A stretch of 64,000 nt of DNA. Source: JAGPDF01 sp052035735. GTDB taxonomy: Bacteria > Acidobacteriota > Thermoanaerobaculia > Multivoradales > JAGPDF01. The position numbers and the translations under genes are program-made. The notes below the pieces were generated by a model. The model made no database searches, was not told the DNA's origin, and saw nothing but the letters and a program-made list of their open reading frames with translations. Of this stretch, positions 25,470 through 34,940 are shown piece by piece (the first letter of the stretch is position 1; every line of letters starts with the position of its first letter). The DNA lies in assembly GCA_052035735.1 (NCBI GenBank), contig JBPOHI010000121.1:1-64000 (forward strand), given 5' to 3'.

Positions 25470-26680
25470 CGTTGCGCGTTTTCCAGAATCACGGTCACCG
25501 GCGTGCCGGAGAACGCCTGGACCGAGGTCGCGAGATCGCCTGCCTCCTTGGTCGACGCGTTGCCGTCGCCGTCGAGGTGGATCGACAGGTTGCCCCGCTG
25601 CGGCAGCGGTTGCCCCATCATGCTGTCGTCGGCGGAGAGGGTGAGCTCGAGCGGGAAGGCCGGATTGGCGACACGCTTGACCGCCGCCGGCGGGCCCGGA
25701 GCCTCGCCGCGCAGCGCGACGAACAGCGTCGCGCCGCCACCGTCGGCGTTGCGCGGCCCGGTGGTGCCGGGAGAGAGCTCGATGTGGACGCGATAGAAGC
25801 CGCCCGCGCTCTCGGGCGCGGGCGCTCCCTCCTGGGGGTCCGGTGCGGGCGCGGCTCCCGAAGCCATCGCCATGCCGCCCGACTCGGCCTCGGCGATGAG
25901 CTCCTCGAGAGGCTGGAACTTCCCGCCCGCCGCCGCCAGCCCTTTCTTCCAGGTGGCGATCGCCGCCGGAGTCTGCCCCAACGCGGCCTCCGCCTGACCC
26001 TTGGCGAGCGCGGCGAGGACGTGGTCGGGATGCTGCGCCAGGACGCGGTCCATCAGCTGCACGGTCAACGGCCACTGTCCCATCGCCAGCCGCACCACGC
26101 CCTCGACGAACAGACCGTCCGGATCTTCGGGCGCCACCTTCTGGAGCTCGCGCGCCTGTTCGAACGCCTCCATCAGCAGGTTGGCGTTGAGCAGGGCGAC
26201 CGTCAACTGGCGGCGCGCGTTGAGATCCTGCGGGGCTGCCTGGATCTGCGCGCGCAGCTGGGCGAGCTGCGCCTGCACCGCGGGCGAAAGCTCAGCGCTC
26301 TCTTCGTGGGCGCGCGCGGCGGCCTCCGGCGAGGCGGCGCCGGGCTGGGGTGCCGGCGTCATCGGAGCCATCGGAGCCAGCGGAGCCGTGCCGCCCATCT
26401 CTTCCTTGGGCTTCGAGCCCTGGGTGGCCCAGTAGATGAGACCGCCGAGCACGGCGCAGGTGAGGACGCCGGCGAGGAAGCCGACGACGCTCGAACGCCG
26501 GGCGGAAGGCGCCGCCGGCGACGTGCCCGTGGCAAGCGCGGACGAGGACGGGGCGGCGGGGTCCGGCGACGCACCGGGAGAGGTGTCCGCAGGCGCAGCC
26601 TGTTTGCCACGCAGCGCCATCCAGAGGCCGGCGGCGAGCCCGACCGCGACGACGATCAATCCGGGAATCCAGACGTTCAT
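25466..26680 (-). CDS. ccmI: Cytochrome c biogenesis protein CcmI-like (TPR)
   Basis: 404 residues. Two membrane segments (about 5-24 and 66-86) flank a Pro/Ala-rich loop. A periplasmic TPR domain follows (about 130-290, with LNARRQLTVALLNANLLMEAFEQARELQ) and a C-terminal beta domain (about 300-404). CcmI holds apocytochrome for the CcmFH haem lyase. It lies directly after ccmH with an ATGA overlap and before the cytochrome b gene with another ATGA. The Pro/Ala insert makes it longer than many homologues. Confidence 0.85.
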   Translation of the reverse strand: MNVWIPGLIVVAVGLAAGLWMALRGKQAAPADTSPGASPDPAAPSSSALATGTSPAAPSARRSSVVGFLAGVLTCAVLGGLIYWATQGSKPKEEMGGTAPLAPMAPMTPAPQPGAASPEAAARAHEESAELSPAVQAQLAQLRAQIQAAPQDLNARRQLTVALLNANLLMEAFEQARELQKVAPEDPDGLFVEGVVRLAMGQWPLTVQLMDRVLAQHPDHVLAALAKGQAEAALGQTPAAIATWKKGLAAAGGKFQPLEELIAEAESGGMAMASGAAPAPDPQEGAPAPESAGGFYRVHIELSPGTTGPRNADGGGATLFVALRGEAPGPPAAVKRVANPAFPLELTLSADDSMMGQPLPQRGNLSIHLDGDGNASTKEAGDLATSVQAFSGTPVTVILENAQR

Positions 26681-27171
26681 GAGGTTCTCGACTCCTCGTT
26701 CGCGGGGGGCAGGGTGGCCGGAGCGGTTGCGGTCGTCGGCCGGCCCGAGGGGCGCAGCCGAAGGAAGATGACCAGGGCGCCGACGGCGAGGGCCAGGCCC
26801 GGCGCCAGCCAGACCAGCCAGTTGAATCCCTCGGCCTTCGGTTCGAGCCGGATGAACTCGCCGTAGGAGCGCTCGAACGAAGCGATGACCTGGTCTCTCG
26901 AGTAACCGAGGGCGAGCTGTCGCCGGACCTCGGCCTTGAGGTCGACGGCCGACGAGGCCGGAGAGTCGGCGACCGAGAGCCCCTGACAAACCGGACAACG
27001 CATCAGGGACGAGACCTCTTCGGTGGCGCGCTCGAGCGCCGCGCCGGAAAGGGGCGGCCCGAGGGGCGCTCCCTCCTGTGCGAAGGCGACGCGCGGCGCG
27101 AGCGACGACATCAGGGTGACCAGCGTCGCAGCGAGCGTGGCCGCCCGCGCGAGCGCGACAGCTCGGTTCAT
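26677..27171 (-). CDS. ccmH: Cytochrome c maturation thiol oxidoreductase CcmH
   Basis: 164 residues: signal peptide (1-31), then the CcmH motif LMRCPVCQGLSVADS with the redox CxxC (about 58-61), a three-helix domain, and a C-terminal membrane anchor (about 118-138). It reduces the apocytochrome CxxCH disulfide together with CcmG. ATGA overlaps join it to ccmG before and ccmI after. It corresponds to the N-terminal half of E. coli CcmH, the rest being CcmI here. Confidence 0.93.
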   Translation of the reverse strand: MNRAVALARAATLAATLVTLMSSLAPRVAFAQEGAPLGPPLSGAALERATEEVSSLMRCPVCQGLSVADSPASSAVDLKAEVRRQLALGYSRDQVIASFERSYGEFIRLEPKAEGFNWLVWLAPGLALAVGALVIFLRLRPSGRPTTATAPATLPPANEESRTS

Positions 27172-27680
27172 AGCAGTGCCTCCAGAGAGCGGGAGAGTCC
27201 GTCGAAGCTCACCATGCCGGTGACCTTCTCGTGGACGACGCCCTTGGCGTCGATGACGAAGGTCTCCGGCACGCCATAGACGCCGAAGCGGATGGCGGTC
27301 CGCGACTCCGGATCGACCAGCGCCGGTCCCCAGCTGCCGCGCTGGCGTTCGTAGGCGCGGATCGCCTCCGGCGTGTCCTGGTAGATCACGCTGATGAAAC
27401 GGGCTCTCCCGGCATAGCGGCGGGCGAGAGCGGCGAAGATCGGATTCTCGGCCGCGCACGGCTGGCACCAGGTCGCCCAGAAGTTGATCACCAGCGGTTG
27501 CCCGCGGAGCTCGGCGAGCGCGAGGGGGCGGCCGTCGAGATCGGCGAGCGTGAAGTCGGGGGCAGGCTGGCCGATGAGCGGCGAGACGACCTCGCGCGGA
27601 TCATGGCGGAGTCCCGAGCCGAGCATCACGAGGAGCGGCGCGACGAGGAGGAGGCCGACCAGCAGTACCTTGCGGTTCAT
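27168..27680 (-). CDS. ccmG: Thiol:disulfide oxidoreductase CcmG/DsbE
   Basis: 170 residues: an N-terminal membrane anchor (about 5-22) and a thioredoxin domain with active site WCQPC (about 73-77), the cis-proline segment GVPETFVID, and the CcmG-type GxxGVPE signature. It delivers electrons to CcmH or apocytochrome c in the periplasm. ATGA overlaps occur on both sides. Confidence 0.94.
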   Translation of the reverse strand: MNRKVLLVGLLLVAPLLVMLGSGLRHDPREVVSPLIGQPAPDFTLADLDGRPLALAELRGQPLVINFWATWCQPCAAENPIFAALARRYAGRARFISVIYQDTPEAIRAYERQRGSWGPALVDPESRTAIRFGVYGVPETFVIDAKGVVHEKVTGMVSFDGLSRSLEALL

Positions 27681-29665
27681 CCCTGGGCCTCCGCGCCGGC
27701 GAGCGGACCGGGCTTGCGCTCCTTCGAGCGCAGACCGGCCGGCAGCAGGCAGATCGCCGTGCCGAACACGATGATGAAGACGCCGATCCAGATCCAGACC
27801 ACCGCCGGCGTGACGATGGCGCGCAGGCCGATGCTGCCGTCCGCGCCGACGTTCATCAGCGACAGGTAGAGGTCGTGGCCGAGGGCGGTGCGGACCGCCG
27901 GCGTACCGATCGGCTCCATCCGGCTGTCGTACCGGTTGAGCGCCGGTTCGAGCGTGCCGGCGTTCCGGCCGTTGCGCTCGATACGCATCAGGGCGCGCTC
28001 CGAGATGCGATGCGGCTCCTGCCGGGCGTTCACCTTCTCGTAGGTGAGCTTGTAGCCCGAGACGTCCATCGACTCGCCCGGCCGCATCGTCGCCTCGTGC
28101 GCGACCTGGTAGGAGGAGGAGACCGCGATCGCGACGAAGGTCACGATGACTCCGAGGTGCGCGAGATAGGCGCCGTAGCGCGGCGCACCGCGACGAACCG
28201 CCTCGCCGACCGCTTCCGTCCAGGGTTCGTCTTCCCGCCGGCGGCGCGACAGACGCAGCGACTGATCGCAGTTGACCCAGACGGCGTAGCCGGCGAGTGC
28301 GCCGGTCGCGAGGACTCCCCAGCTGCGCCCGCCGGCAGCGGCCGTGAGGAGCAGCCCGGCGAGCGCCGCCGGCAGCGGGAAGAGCAGCGCGCGGCGGACG
28401 TTCCGGTTGCTGGCATGTCCCCACGGCAGCGCCGGCCCGACGCCGATGAGCAGCAGCAGGCCGAGGCTGATCGGAATCGCCATGCGGTTGAAGTACGGCT
28501 CGCCGACGCTCACCTTGACGCCGCGCACCAGCTCGGCAGCGATCGGGAAGAGTGTCCCGACGAGCACGGTGAACATGAAGACGAGCAGCAGCAGGTTGTT
28601 GATCAGGAAGGCGCCCTCGCGCGTCCACAGGGTCTCGCGGTCGGGATCCGAGGCGAGCGTGTCCATCCGCATCGCGAGCACCACGACCGAGGCCACCAGA
28701 CAGAAGCCGAGAAAGGCCAGGAACGCCGGTCCGATCGGCGTCTGGGTGAAGGAGTGCACCGAGTTGACGACTCCCGAGCGGGTGAGGAACGTGCCGAGGA
28801 TGGTGAGCAGGAAGGTGACCACCACCAGCACGACCGTCCAGGCGCGGAGTGTCCCCTTGCGCTGCAGGACGAGAGCCGAATGCACGGCGGCGATGGCGGT
28901 GAGCCAGGGCAGGAACGAGGCGTTCTCCACCGGATCCCCCGCCCAGTAGCCGCCCCAGCCGAGCACCTCATAAGACCACCAGCCGCCGAGCATCACGCCC
29001 ATCGTCAGGAAGGCAGTCGGAACCAGCAACCAGGTGCGCAGGGAGCGGATCCAGTCGCGGTCGAGCCGGCCGGCGAAGAGCGCGGCGAGGGCGATCGCGA
29101 ACGGCACACTCATGCCGACGTAGCCGAGATAGAGCATCGGCGGATGAATGATCATCAGCGGGTGGTTCTGCAGCAGCGGATTCGGTCCCGGGCCGTCGGC
29201 CGGCACGGGCGGCGGCGTCGGCGCGAAGGGATCGGCGGGGCCGGCGATGAGGAAGGTGAAGAAGAGCCCGACGACGAAGAGCGAACCGAGCATGTAGCCG
29301 AGCTGATCGGGGGCACTACGGCGCAGGTGAAACGCCGAGCCGGCGGTGAAGGCCCCGAGGACGAGTCCCCAGAAGAGGATCGAGCCGTCGAGCGACGACC
29401 AGAGCGAAACGATGGTGATGTGCAGCGGCGTAGCGAGCGATCCGACCTGCGCCACGTACGACACCGAGAAGTCGTGCGCGATGAGCGCGTAGATCATCAG
29501 ACCGGTGGCCAGCGTCATCATCGCGGCGTAGAGATAGGCCATCCGGCGCGCTCGCGCGACTCCGGCAGCGGAGCGCTGCTGCGCGGCCGCGAAGCTGATC
29601 ACGGCGCCGACCGTCGCGACGAGCAGCGCCGCCAGGACGACCGAGCGCCCGAGAAGGGAGATCAT
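27677..29665 (-). CDS. ccmF: Cytochrome c haem lyase subunit CcmF
   Basis: 662 residues with about fifteen membrane segments. The WWD domain reads WGGYWAGDPVENASFLPWL (about 230-248); nearby HP and H residues (NHPLMIIHPPMLYLGY) are the conserved haem ligands. CcmF with CcmH attaches haem to CxxCH apocytochromes in the periplasm. Length matches the family (about 640-660). ATGA overlaps occur with ccmE and ccmG. Confidence 0.97.
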   Translation of the reverse strand: MISLLGRSVVLAALLVATVGAVISFAAAQQRSAAGVARARRMAYLYAAMMTLATGLMIYALIAHDFSVSYVAQVGSLATPLHITIVSLWSSLDGSILFWGLVLGAFTAGSAFHLRRSAPDQLGYMLGSLFVVGLFFTFLIAGPADPFAPTPPPVPADGPGPNPLLQNHPLMIIHPPMLYLGYVGMSVPFAIALAALFAGRLDRDWIRSLRTWLLVPTAFLTMGVMLGGWWSYEVLGWGGYWAGDPVENASFLPWLTAIAAVHSALVLQRKGTLRAWTVVLVVVTFLLTILGTFLTRSGVVNSVHSFTQTPIGPAFLAFLGFCLVASVVVLAMRMDTLASDPDRETLWTREGAFLINNLLLLVFMFTVLVGTLFPIAAELVRGVKVSVGEPYFNRMAIPISLGLLLLIGVGPALPWGHASNRNVRRALLFPLPAALAGLLLTAAAGGRSWGVLATGALAGYAVWVNCDQSLRLSRRRREDEPWTEAVGEAVRRGAPRYGAYLAHLGVIVTFVAIAVSSSYQVAHEATMRPGESMDVSGYKLTYEKVNARQEPHRISERALMRIERNGRNAGTLEPALNRYDSRMEPIGTPAVRTALGHDLYLSLMNVGADGSIGLRAIVTPAVVWIWIGVFIIVFGTAICLLPAGLRSKERKPGPLAGAEAQG

Positions 29666-30150
29666 CGCGGGGCCTCGGGCTCGAGCGTGTTGGCGAGCTC
29701 CTTGACGGTGCGTTCGTCGCCCTTGCCGGGAGGCTGGTACTGGTTGTCGTGCTTGATCATCAGGCGGTCGGTGGCGAAGGTGCCATCGGCCTGCAAGGCG
29801 CCTTCGACGACCACGCCGATGCCCTCGCGAAACATCGCCGGCGGCACGGCCCGCGTCGCGACCGCGACCGTCTCGGTGCCGTCGGTCATCTTGAACCGCA
29901 GGCCGAGCCCGCCTTCGCCGGTCTCGATCGATCCGGGCGCCACCAGGCCGCCGAGGCGGATGGTCGCGCCTTCGGCCTTGCCGCCGTGGGCCTTGAGCTC
30001 GGTCGGGCTCCAGTAGTACACCAGACTCTTGCCCAGTCCCCCCAGGGCGAGAAAGCCGAAGGTGCCGGCGGCGATGAGGATGGCGACGAGCGCCAGCAGG
30101 CGGTGGCGGCGCACTTCCGCGCGGGCCTTGTTGTCGGATGCTGCGGTCAT
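29662..30150 (-). CDS. ccmE: Haem chaperone CcmE
   Basis: 162 residues: one N-terminal membrane anchor (about 20-40), a beta-barrel OB domain, and the haem-binding motif KHDNQYQPP near residue 133, whose His forms the covalent haem link and whose Tyr coordinates iron. It carries haem from CcmC to CcmF. It overlaps both neighbouring genes by 4 bases. Confidence 0.95.
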   Translation of the reverse strand: MTAASDNKARAEVRRHRLLALVAILIAAGTFGFLALGGLGKSLVYYWSPTELKAHGGKAEGATIRLGGLVAPGSIETGEGGLGLRFKMTDGTETVAVATRAVPPAMFREGIGVVVEGALQADGTFATDRLMIKHDNQYQPPGKGDERTVKELANTLEPEAPR

Positions 30151-30284
30151 GACTTGCCCTCCTTGTGGCGCTGCTGGCGTGTCCGCCGGATCAGGCTCCA
30201 GGCGTAGAGGATGAGACCTCCCGCGGTAATGGAATAGGCGGCGATGACGAAGCTCCAGCCGCCGACGATGACCCCCTCAGGCAT
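30147..30284 (-). CDS. ccmD: Small haem-exporter subunit CcmD
   Basis: 45 residues from ATG 30284: one membrane helix (about 10-31) followed by a basic tail (RRTRQQRHK), the CcmD pattern. It helps release holo-CcmE from CcmABC. The start lies 8 bases inside ccmC and the stop overlaps the ccmE ATG. Confidence 0.85.
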   Translation of the reverse strand: MPEGVIVGGWSFVIAAYSITAGGLILYAWSLIRRTRQQRHKEGKS

Positions 30285-30975
30285 GTCCAACCTCGATTCT
30301 CTCGATGCGGTCCGGAAGCGCGGTTTCGCTGGCGCGCCGCCGCGCCAGCTCGAGGCGAGCGCGGCGGACGATGAACCAGATGGCGGCGAACAGCAGTCCA
30401 AAGGCGTTCAGGCGCAGCGGCAGCACCATCGCCGGATCCACGGTGGCCGGCGACGACTGGATCTGATGCAGGCTCCGCCACCAGCGCACACAGAAATAGA
30501 CCAGCGGCACGTCGACGTAGGCGACGATCGCCGCCACGGCCGTGAGACTCGCCTTGCGCTCGATGCCCGCGGCGAAGGAGCGCAGCGAGAGCACACCGAT
30601 GAAGAGCAGAAGGAGGATCAGGGAGGTGGTGAGACGCACGTCCCAGTCCCACCAGACGCCCCAGGTCGCCCGGCCCCAGAGTGAGCCCTGGACGAGCAGC
30701 AGGCCGTTGAGCACGATGCCGGCCTCGGACGCCGCGACCAGCGTCGCGTCCCAGCGCTCGCGCCCGGTCCACAGCGAGCCGATCGCGGCCACGAAGGCGC
30801 AGGTGAAGCAGAGCAGCGCGTTCCACGCTGTCGGGACGTGCACGTACATGATGCGCTGGACCTCGCCCATGTGGCGCTCGGCCGGGGCCACGAACAGCCC
30901 GACGTACGAGCCGACGAGCAGCAGCGCGACTCCCACCAGGCCCGCCCAGTGCTCCTTGGGAAAACGACGATTCAC
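30277..30975 (-). CDS. ccmC: Haem exporter/haem-handling protein CcmC
   Basis: 232 residues with six membrane segments. The tryptophan-rich WWD motif GRATWGVWWDWDVR (about 102-115) and the flanking histidines (YVHVP near 45, SLHQI near 168) bind haem that is loaded on CcmE. The length is normal. Three bases separate it from ccmB. Confidence 0.95.
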   Translation of the reverse strand: MNRRFPKEHWAGLVGVALLLVGSYVGLFVAPAERHMGEVQRIMYVHVPTAWNALLCFTCAFVAAIGSLWTGRERWDATLVAASEAGIVLNGLLLVQGSLWGRATWGVWWDWDVRLTTSLILLLLFIGVLSLRSFAAGIERKASLTAVAAIVAYVDVPLVYFCVRWWRSLHQIQSSPATVDPAMVLPLRLNAFGLLFAAIWFIVRRARLELARRRASETALPDRIERIEVGHA

Positions 30976-30978
30976 GGT

Positions 30979-31665
30979 TCAGCCCTCCTCGATGACGAAC
31001 GGAAAGAGGATCCCGCCCAGGGACCAGTAGATCAGGTCGAAGCACAGCAGGAGCAGCGCCCAGGAGCGCATCTGCCCCATCGGATCGCCGGTGAGCGCGA
31101 GCGCGAGTGCCTTGCACGAGGCCATCAGCACTGGCACGACGAGTGGAAACAGGAGCAGCGGCAGCAGCACGTCGCGGCTGCGCAGCTGGCTGGTCATCGC
31201 CGCGTAGAGGGTGCCGGGGGCCGACAGGCCGGCTGCGGCGAGCAGCCAGATGGCGAAGAAGCTCGCCACGTTGGCCGGCGCGAGCTCGACGCCGTAGAGC
31301 ACGACGCCGAAAAGGGACAGGCCCGGAGCCAGCATGGCGAGCGACAGCGTGTTGGCGATCGCCTTGCTGTAGAAGATGGCTCCCGGCCGCACCGGCAGCA
31401 ACAGCAGGCCCTCGAGCGCGCGACGCTCCTGCTCGACGCGAAAACTCTCGGCGAGCGCCAGGGTCGAGGAGAGCAGCAGGGCGATGACCAGGAAGCCGGC
31501 GGCGCCTGCGGTCAGCGCCTTGGAGTCGGGGCCGACGGCGATCGAGAACACGACGAGCGAGAGCAGGCCGAAGACCGCGACCGCGACGAGCCGCGCCTTC
31601 GCCCGCCACTCGAGCCGCAGATCTTTGGCGAGGAGGGTCAGCGTCTGGCTGCGGAGCGCGCTCAC
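30979..31665 (-). CDS. ccmB: Haem exporter permease CcmB
   Basis: 228 residues from GTG 31665, which overlaps the ccmA stop as GTGA. Six membrane segments, with KDLRLEWR at the N-terminus and the FxxEQERRALEGLLLLPV segment typical of CcmB. It is the membrane partner of the CcmA ATPase. The open frame extends upstream antisense to nothing conserved, so this coupled start is preferred. Confidence 0.93.
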   Translation of the reverse strand: MSALRSQTLTLLAKDLRLEWRAKARLVAVAVFGLLSLVVFSIAVGPDSKALTAGAAGFLVIALLLSSTLALAESFRVEQERRALEGLLLLPVRPGAIFYSKAIANTLSLAMLAPGLSLFGVVLYGVELAPANVASFFAIWLLAAAGLSAPGTLYAAMTSQLRSRDVLLPLLLFPLVVPVLMASCKALALALTGDPMGQMRSWALLLLCFDLIYWSLGGILFPFVIEEG

Positions 31666-32465
31666 GACGCCCTCGAGAGGACGCCGGGCAGCTCGCGCGC
31701 CGGTCCGAGCCAGCGCATCTGCCCGCGGGCGAGGAGAGCCGCGCGATCGGCGAGCTTCGCCGCGCGCTCGAGATTGTGCGAGGCGATGACCACCGTCTTG
31801 CCGGCCCGGCGGTCGGCGTCGATCCAGGCGGTGACGAGCTCCTGGCCGGCGGTGTCGAGGGCGGCGAACGGCTCGTCGAGCAGCACCAGCGGAGAATCTT
31901 CGAGGCGTACTCGGGCGAACGTCAGACGCTTCTGCATGCCGGCCGAGAAGCCGCTCACCAGATTCTCCGCATCGGCTTCGAGCCCGACCTCGGCCAGCCG
32001 GGAACGCAGCTCCTCTTCGCCGGCCGGGCGACCGAGGAGCCTCGCCCAGAGACGGAGGGTCTCGAGAGCGGAGAGGGGGTCGTAGAGATAGGACGCATGG
32101 GAGAGCAGAGAGACATTTCGGCGCCAACCGAAGGGGTCGGATGCGAGGCTCTTGCCAAACAGCTCGAGCTCGCCGGAGGTGGGTCGTGCGAGGCCCGCCA
32201 GCAGGCGCAGGAAGGTCGTTTTGCCGGAGCCGTTGGGGCCCGCGACGAGCAGGACCTCGCCCGCGGAGGCGGCGAGATCGAGATGGGCGAGCGCCCACTT
32301 CTGGCCGTACCTGCGAGACAGGTCACGGGCACAGAACGCCGGCGCGGGCGCCTCGGTAGCTCTGCTGTCGAGGTTCAAGGACGTGTCGTTTCCGGGCGGG
32401 CCGGCCGGCTGCAAGGCAGTGGGCGCGAGCGCATGAGGCTTCGTACGATACCGCAGCCGCGGCAT
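31662..32465 (-). CDS. ccmA: Cytochrome c biogenesis ABC ATPase CcmA
   Basis: 267 residues if started at ATG 32465; ATG 32510 (adding 15 residues) or a TTG further in are alternatives, because the first 45 residues are low-complexity and unlike CcmA. The ABC domain is complete: Walker A GPNGSGKTT, signature VSGFSAGMQKR (a variant of LSxGQ), Walker B LVLLDEPFAALD and the H-loop SHN. With CcmB/C it drives release of holo-CcmE. It is the first gene of a full ccmABCDEFGHI series, about 50 bases after the outer-membrane barrel gene. Confidence 0.92.
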   Translation of the reverse strand: MPRLRYRTKPHALAPTALQPAGPPGNDTSLNLDSRATEAPAPAFCARDLSRRYGQKWALAHLDLAASAGEVLLVAGPNGSGKTTFLRLLAGLARPTSGELELFGKSLASDPFGWRRNVSLLSHASYLYDPLSALETLRLWARLLGRPAGEEELRSRLAEVGLEADAENLVSGFSAGMQKRLTFARVRLEDSPLVLLDEPFAALDTAGQELVTAWIDADRRAGKTVVIASHNLERAAKLADRAALLARGQMRWLGPARELPGVLSRAS

Positions 32466-32515
32466 GGCCCGGCCGTCTCGCAGGGCGGCGCTTCGTGAGG
32501 CTCGCTCCATGCCAT

Positions 32516-34918
32516 TCAGAGTCGATAGCCCAGCTGTAGGAAGAGTCGCTCCCCCTCGAGGTCGTCGCCGGTCGCCGATTCGAGCTCGCCGAGCAGGTAG
32601 AAACGCCGCCCGAGCTGCAATGTGCCGGAAAGGCGCAACCACTGGTTCTTGCGGTTCTCACCGGTCGCGACGAGATCGGTTCCCGAAGTGCCGACGGTCA
32701 GCTCGACGTCGTGCCCGCTGCGGAAGTACTTCTGGATCCGCAGGCCGGCGCGGAAACCGCTCGAGGTGTCGCCGTCGAAGCCCGAGTAGTCGGCGCCGAT
32801 GAGCATGTTCCAGCCGAGCACGTTGCTGTGGTAGACGTTGGCGTTGTAGGCGAGGCTGCGGTCGGGGTTGCCCTGCTTCCAACGCTGGCCGACCGAGAAA
32901 TTGCCGCGCACGGTCTTCGCCGATCCGAGGTAGGCGGTCACCCGGTAGCCTTCGCGCAGCGCGTTGTCGAACAGCTCTTCGGGAGTGAAGCGATCGTCGA
33001 GAGTGAGGATCTGCCGCGACTGATCGTAGCTCACGCCCAGGCGCACGGCCTTGTTGAGGCTGTAGCTGCCGGAGAACAGGACGTTGCTCAGTTGACTGTC
33101 GTTGGCCGTCGGATTGTCGCGCCAGTTGCGGCCGAGATCGAACTCGGCGCGTTCGTAGAGCGACCAGCGGCTGCCGGAGCCCTGCCGGCCGTAGAACGAC
33201 AGGTACTCCCGATTGGTCTCTCCCTTGAGGTAGTCGCCGATCGCTTCGAGGAGGAATTCGGCATAGAAGGGGCTGCCTGGCGTCTGATCGAGCCAGTGCA
33301 CGAAGGCGCCATAGGCGCGCCCCGTGCTCGCGAAGTCGATCTGGTCGCCGTTCGAGCGCGAACCGTAAAAGGCGCCGAGGCTGAAACGGCGGGTGGCGTG
33401 AAACTCGCCGACGCCGCCGTCGAGGTAGTCGAAGCCGACGAGGGGGCCCGAGATCAGGCGGCCCACCTGATAGGTGAAGCGCGCCTCTGGCGGCTCGTAG
33501 GAAAGCGTCGCTTCGTAGAGGCGGTCGTTGTCGCGCGACTCCGTGCCGCCGGAGGAGAGCTGAATCTGCTCGCGGCTGGCGGTGCCGCGCAGCCGGAAGT
33601 CGAACTTGCTGCCGCCGATATGACCGGCATAGATGTTGACCAGCGCCGATTCCTGATAGAAGTCGCGGCCCGCCTCGCTGCCGTCCTGAAAACCCTGGAA
33701 GCGCAGCGCCAGCGAACCCGAATAGTCCGTGTGCTCGGCCGGGTCCCAACCCGGCGGTCGGCCGCGCGAGGTCGTCGCGGTCGCTCCACTGCCCTTGCCG
33801 GAGGCGCCGCCCGAAGACGGCGCGGGCGCGGCAGGAGCCGGTGCCGGCCCAGGAATCGCCAGATCGCCGACGGTGATGCTGCCTGGGGTCGCCACGATCC
33901 TGCAGGAGGCCGAGTGACCGGCGATGAACGCGATCTCGAGCTCGGCCACCTCGCTCGTCGCGCCGGACGCCTCGTCGGTGTGAACGACCTTGAGGCGCTG
34001 GCCGACGGCGAGGCCAGAGGTTCTGCCGGCGTCGAGAAAGACCTCCTCGGCGAGCACCTGGCGAACCCGGATCGGCTGCGCCGGGGCGGTTTCGGTGGCT
34101 GTTACGGCGGGCGCGGCCTCGGCTGGCGGCACCGGTTGCGGCGCGACTTCGCCGGCAGGGGCGGGCGGAGCCTCGGGAGTGGGTTCGACGACCGGAGCAG
34201 GAGCCGGAGCCGGGGCTGCCGGCGGGGCGACTGGCGTTTCTGCGGGAGGTTGCGCCGGCACGTCCAGGCGGCGCACACGGTCCCCCTGGGTGATCGGACG
34301 GACCTCGCGGTCGATCCGGCAGGTCGCCGAGTGCTCGCCGATCAGGACGACCTCGAGCTCGCCGATGACCAGGCTGCCACGTTCGACGACCAGGCGGTCG
34401 CCAACGGCCACCGGCTGCGAAGTGACGAGCGAGATATCGACCGCGCCGCGCAGTACGCGCTGCACGATCATGGTCTGGTTGGCCGCCTCCGCAGCGCCAC
34501 CCCCGGCGCCCGAAGAGCTCGCCGCAGCTTTGGCGGTGGGAGGCCGAAGTACCAGATCGCCACTGGCGATCGGCGCCGTCATGCTGACGATCCGGCACGA
34601 CGCCTGGCGCTCGCGCAGAATGGTCACTTCGAGCTCGGCGATCGGAGATCCTTCCCGCTGAACGATGAGACGGGTGCCGACCGGCGGCCGCCGCAGCCCC
34701 GGCACATCGATATCGACACGGCCGGCGATGACTCGAATCACCGTCATCTGTGCCGACGCCGGCGGGGGCGGTGGCGCCGCGGCGCCGGCCGCGAATGGAG
34801 CGAAGACGGAGAAGGCGGCGAGGAGGGCGACGAACGCGAGGTACGCGGTCCGGCGCTTTGTCGAAGGGGTCGGGCAGAGGGCCGCGCTCGCGGCCGAGAC
34901 AGACAGGGAATCAGTCAT
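32516..34918 (-). CDS. Outer-membrane beta-barrel with three N-terminal repeat domains
   Basis: 800 residues from ATG 34918. A long signal region (about 20-47) is followed by three related beta domains (about 58-125, 150-215 and 290-365), each with VxRVxxGxVDI, VGxRLxVxR, xELEVxxI and a closing SxxCRI...GDLV pattern. This resembles the FlgT/curli-assembly style of carbohydrate- or periplasm-facing domains. Pro/Ala-rich linkers separate them. Residues about 410-800 are alternating amphipathic strands rich in Tyr, Phe and Gly, ending in aromatic-rich GYRL, consistent with a large porin. It lies 22 bases after the 31-heme cytochrome gene. A porin-cytochrome conduit role is inferred from context only. 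Confidence 0.8.
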   Translation of the reverse strand: MTDSLSVSAASAALCPTPSTKRRTAYLAFVALLAAFSVFAPFAAGAAAPPPPPASAQMTVIRVIAGRVDIDVPGLRRPPVGTRLIVQREGSPIAELEVTILRERQASCRIVSMTAPIASGDLVLRPPTAKAAASSSGAGGGAAEAANQTMIVQRVLRGAVDISLVTSQPVAVGDRLVVERGSLVIGELEVVLIGEHSATCRIDREVRPITQGDRVRRLDVPAQPPAETPVAPPAAPAPAPAPVVEPTPEAPPAPAGEVAPQPVPPAEAAPAVTATETAPAQPIRVRQVLAEEVFLDAGRTSGLAVGQRLKVVHTDEASGATSEVAELEIAFIAGHSASCRIVATPGSITVGDLAIPGPAPAPAAPAPSSGGASGKGSGATATTSRGRPPGWDPAEHTDYSGSLALRFQGFQDGSEAGRDFYQESALVNIYAGHIGGSKFDFRLRGTASREQIQLSSGGTESRDNDRLYEATLSYEPPEARFTYQVGRLISGPLVGFDYLDGGVGEFHATRRFSLGAFYGSRSNGDQIDFASTGRAYGAFVHWLDQTPGSPFYAEFLLEAIGDYLKGETNREYLSFYGRQGSGSRWSLYERAEFDLGRNWRDNPTANDSQLSNVLFSGSYSLNKAVRLGVSYDQSRQILTLDDRFTPEELFDNALREGYRVTAYLGSAKTVRGNFSVGQRWKQGNPDRSLAYNANVYHSNVLGWNMLIGADYSGFDGDTSSGFRAGLRIQKYFRSGHDVELTVGTSGTDLVATGENRKNQWLRLSGTLQLGRRFYLLGELESATGDDLEGERLFLQLGYRL

Positions 34919-34940
34919 CGGTTTCAGGGATCTTTCTCGT

